Shown here: positions 6,258 to 7,730 of the stretch, piece after piece
How positions within the stretch are numbered: position 1 is the stretch's first letter
How the letters are laid out: the number at the start of each line of letters is the position of its first letter
Position numbers and translations under genes: made by a program
The notes under the pieces: generated by a model
What the model saw: only the letters and a program-made list of their open reading frames with translations
What the model was told of the DNA's origin: nothing
Databases searched by the model: none
Source of the DNA: Planctomycetota bacterium
GTDB taxonomy: Bacteria; Planctomycetota; Phycisphaerae; Sedimentisphaerales; Anaerobacaceae
Assembly: GCA_017885385.1 (NCBI GenBank)
Contig: JAFNGF010000006.1
Span: 1 to 7,730 of the forward strand
Length of the DNA: 7,730 bases
Direction of reading: 5' to 3'

Positions 6258-6262
6258 TTTTT

Positions 6263-6950
6263 CGGCGAAGGGCTATGGGCAGTCAAGGTGGCAGCAGTAA
6301 AGCTCCATACATCGCCGGTGTGGACCGTAACACCGTCACCTTCGACCTCGTCGATTCGCCAGTAGTAAGTAGCTCCTGGAGTAAGGGGCGTGTGAAAATA
6401 CATAGTATGTTGCTGACGGCCTCTGTAGTCGGCAGGACCCGGTGTCGGATTAGTGCCCACATACACATCGTGCGATATTGCGGTTTCTCCGGCAGTCCAT
6501 TTTAGCAAAGGTGCGACCACGTTTAGCGTGCCGTCAGGCGGGTCGGGATTCCAAGCCTTTACCCACGGTTCCCGCACACGCGTGCTCGGCATATAAGCGA
6601 CAGCGTTGAGGAACAGCTTCCGGCCTTCGGCATTCAGGTTGCACTCACCTCGGCCAAAGCCCACGCCTTCTCGTGTCCCGGCACAGAATAACATTCGCCG
6701 GCCGGCGGCGGTTTGAGTGGCGCCAGGATAAAACTGGACTCCGGCTGGCCATTCGGCAATCATGGTCCAATCCTGGGTTGCCGGTTTGGCAATTCGGGTG
6801 CCGTTGCCCATATTGGTGTAGTTGAAAAATGAGACCGTGCATGTTCCAACGGCTTGATTATAGATGTCGATGCGGTTCTTGGCGTCTAGCGCCACACCTT
6901 TGAAGATGGGATGGTGAGGGTCCAGAGCTTCAAGCGTAGGAGTTCCACCA
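6263..6950 (-). CDS. Fragment: rest of the amidotransferase-like domain plus Fn3-like domain 1
   Basis: Native sequence runs from GGTPTLEALDPHHPIFKGV after palindrome 6951-6966 through NRIDIYNQAVGTCTVSF, MIAEWPAGVQFYPGA, RRMLFCAGTREG and EGRKLFLNAVAYM, the last half of a ThuA/class-I-amidotransferase-like domain as found in secreted Phycisphaerae proteins. Then comes an Fn3-like domain (LLKWTAGETAISHDVYVGTN, TYYWRIDEVEGDG, GDVWSFT). The frame remains open to about 5951, but after AHSPSPKK near 6262 the reading is out of frame with the native PA14 sequence. One extra base at the A-run (minus strand) would give KK or KN then GARWVDVDADL. Confidence 0.72.
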
Positions 6951-7320
6951 TCCCGACAAGTCGGGACTCTCGCTGTTAGCCCACCGCCACCGGAAGTTGC
7001 TGCCCGTTCCGCCTCTGGCAATGTACACGTTCAGCAGTATCAGCGGCGTAGTTACAGAGTTCCATTGTGCAATCTCTGCGGCATCAGTGGCGTAGCCGCC
7101 GCTGTCGGTGGCCCGGCTAACAATGACCAGGTCGGCGGCATTGAGACGGGCTATTTTAGCGGCATCGAGCGTACGCCAGTAGCCGTTGCCTAATGTCGCA
7201 CCCTTAGTGTAGTCAACATTGTATCCCTGTGCCACGAGCAGGTCTACCCAACCTTGGTCATCCGGGATACTATCGACACGCTCATCATAGGCATCCGAGA
7301 CATAGATAATATTGGCGGCC
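6930..7320 (-). CDS. Fragment: first half of the amidotransferase/ThuA-like domain
   Basis: Reads ANIIYVSDAYDERVD, then DDQGWVDLLVAQGYNVD, WRTLDAAKIARLNAADLVIV, ATDAAEIAQWNSVTTPLILL and FRWRWANSES. This is the alternating Rossmann-type pattern of ThuA/class-I-amidotransferase-like domains; I see no catalytic Cys nucleophile, so it is probably a non-enzymatic relative. Beyond SES it reads through palindrome 6951-6966 and stops at TGA 6930-6932. Upstream it is out of frame with the signal peptide because of palindrome 7321-7336. Confidence 0.7.
6951..6966. repeat. 16-nt palindrome TCCCGAC-AA-GTCGGGA
   Basis: Two 7-base arms with a 2-base loop; a diverged family member (GAC/GTC instead of GAT/ATC). 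On the minus strand it splits NSES from GGTPTLEALDPHHP. Removing 16 nt gives NSESGGTPTLEA in one frame. Confidence 0.88.
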
Positions 7321-7386
7321 CCCGATCCGGATCGGGGCTAAGCAAAACGCCAGGACAAAAGTTAAAACAACCAATTTTCTACACAT
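7285..7386 (-). CDS. N-terminal fragment with signal peptide
   Basis: The ATG at 7384-7386 lies 6 bases after AGGAGG. It starts MCRKLVVLTFVLAFCLA, a short basic end, hydrophobic core and small residues: a Sec signal peptide. The frame then reads P-I-R-I-G through palindrome 7321-7336 and stops at TGA 7285-7287 after 33 residues. Removing 16 nt gives C-L-A-A-A-N-I-I-Y-V, a plausible signal-peptidase site followed at once by the mature domain. Confidence 0.8.
   Translation of the reverse strand: MCRKLVVLTFVLAFCLAPIRIGGRQYYLCLGCL
7321..7336. repeat. 16-nt palindrome CCCGATCCGGATCGGG
   Basis: Same 16 bases as 5361-5376, extended by one C/G pair. It lies at the end of the signal peptide and puts the mature protein out of frame; removing 16 nt restores it. 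Confidence 0.9.
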
Positions 7387-7392
7387 AACATA

Positions 7393-7398
7393 CCTCCT
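7393..7398 (-). promoter_or_regulatory. Shine-Dalgarno site AGGAGG
   Basis: Minus strand AGGAGG, six bases before ATG 7386. A second ATG overlaps at 7391-7389 but sits too close to the site, so 7386 is the better start. Confidence 0.8.
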
Positions 7399-7567
7399 TC
7401 AATTAGGGAAGAAACCGAATGAAAGCTCTTGATTGGATGCGAAAACTTGGTTCTGAAACACGAAGCCCCCGCAGTGGGCCGTTTTTCAAATGGTCGAATC
7501 CTCCTCTGGCAAGAATTACAAAAATCCGGCACGCTTGAAGCCGAAACCGCACACTTAATCACCTTTA

Positions 7568-7596
7568 TTTATACCTAATCAGTCCCCTCGTGTCAA
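7568..7596 (-). promoter_or_regulatory. Consensus sigma-70-type promoter
   Basis: Minus strand TTGACA (7596-7591), 17-base spacer, TATAAA (7573-7568). Transcription would start near 7561, leaving an untranslated leader of about 175 bases before ATG 7386. Confidence 0.7.
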
Positions 7597-7648
7597 GAGA
7601 ACATTGTTGCCTGGTAAGAGTAGCTACGATATAGTAGAGTCAGCCGAA

Positions 7649-7669
7649 GGCGGGGGGATTGCCTCCGCC
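7649..7669. repeat. GC-rich hairpin in the right-hand intergenic repeat
   Basis: GGCGGGGG pairs with CCTCCGCC across a GATTG loop, with one G-T pair. It belongs to the repeat-like stretch at the window edge. Confidence 0.5.
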
Positions 7670-7730
7670 GAGCCTACTCCGCCGAAGCAGCTGCCCCGCG
7701 GTCAGCGCAGCGAGCTGCGAAGGCTGGAAG

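Larger units (their letters stand above)
3862..7386 (-). pseudogene. Ruined gene for a large secreted multidomain dockerin protein
   Basis: One ancestral gene can be followed from ATG 7386 to TAA 3862 through changing frames. The domain order is: signal peptide; amidotransferase/ThuA-like domain; Fn3-like 1; Fn3-like 2; PA14; Fn3-like 3; galactose-binding-like jelly roll; dockerin; DUF1349-like domain; dockerin. This order is the usual one for large secreted proteins of Phycisphaerae as I remember them. Breaks: 16-nt palindrome at 7321-7336, 16-nt palindrome at 6951-6966, one base missing near T-run 6258-6262, stop TAG at 5553-5555 inside a double hairpin, 50-nt insert at 5410-5459, palindrome at 5361-5376, and palindrome with probable linker loss at 5192-5209. 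In-frame extras lie at 5252-5268 and 4752-4770. Promoter, ribosome binding site and terminator all look intact, so the damage may be recent. Exact substrate unknown; likely surface carbohydrate binding. Confidence 0.85.
7387..7730. other. Leader and intergenic region without a gene
   Basis: It holds the ribosome binding site, the leader and the promoter of the minus-strand gene. The leader has only a weak hairpin (GCCC/GGGC near 7465-7480) and no riboswitch that I recognise. From about 7640 to the edge the DNA is GC-rich with repeated CGCCGA units and an AGCTGC-type inverted repeat, and shows no open frame with coding character. Confidence 0.6.

Noticed and set aside
4752..7336. CRISPR array
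   Set aside because: The repeats are short palindromes at uneven distances in a coding region, without equal spacers or a leader.
7362..7562. 66-codon minus-strand frame in the leader
   Set aside because: GTG start without a good ribosome binding site, overlaps the true start at 7386 in another frame, and has no recognisable sequence.

Overview
The window looks like a piece of a Planctomycetota genome, most likely from the Phycisphaerae or Sedimentisphaerales. This assignment comes from the protein families and not from any marker gene. The signs are single EF-hand dockerin-type tails (D-x-D-x-S/N-G ... DF..FA..W) on unrelated secreted proteins, a prepilin-like protein with an H-X9-DG motif, and a secreted multidomain protein built of Fn3-like, PA14 and jelly-roll-like modules.

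Layout. Bases 1-2730 (+) carry most of an animal-type alpha-2-macroglobulin with an intact thioester (Cys394-Gly-Glu-Gln397), a complement-C3-like histidine (His508) and a C-terminal dockerin tail; the 5' end is cut by the window. A hairpin follows. Bases 2803-3680 (+) are a prepilin-like gene broken by one missing base in a run of six C. Behind it lies a decayed second copy of the A2M gene's 3' end: 88 bp covering the dockerin tail, stop and hairpin, with 7 differences by my count. There the hairpin works as a terminator for the minus-strand gene.

The whole right half, 7386 to 3862 on the minus strand, is one ruined gene. It still has a consensus sigma-70-type promoter (TTGACA, 17 bases, TATAAA), a good Shine-Dalgarno site, a signal peptide and a terminator. 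Its product would have been a secreted protein of about 1100 residues: amidotransferase/ThuA-like domain, two Fn3-like domains, PA14, a third Fn3-like domain, a galactose-binding-like jelly roll, dockerin, a DUF1349-like concanavalin fold, and a second dockerin.

Main finding. The ruined gene is peppered with small inserted palindromes. Six belong to one family built on CCCGAT...ATCGGG (14-19 nt); three of these (7321-7336, 6951-6966, 5361-5376) are 16 nt long, and taking out exactly 16 nt rejoins the frame each time. A 45-nt double hairpin (about 5511-5555) supplies a stop codon. A 50-nt AT-rich segment (5410-5459) splits a Leu-Asp / Trp-Thr-Ala-Gly motif, and removing it restores both motif and frame. 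I saw no member of the palindrome family in the A2M or prepilin genes. Either several classes of tiny palindromic elements are colonising a decaying gene, or, less likely, they are removed or skipped during expression.
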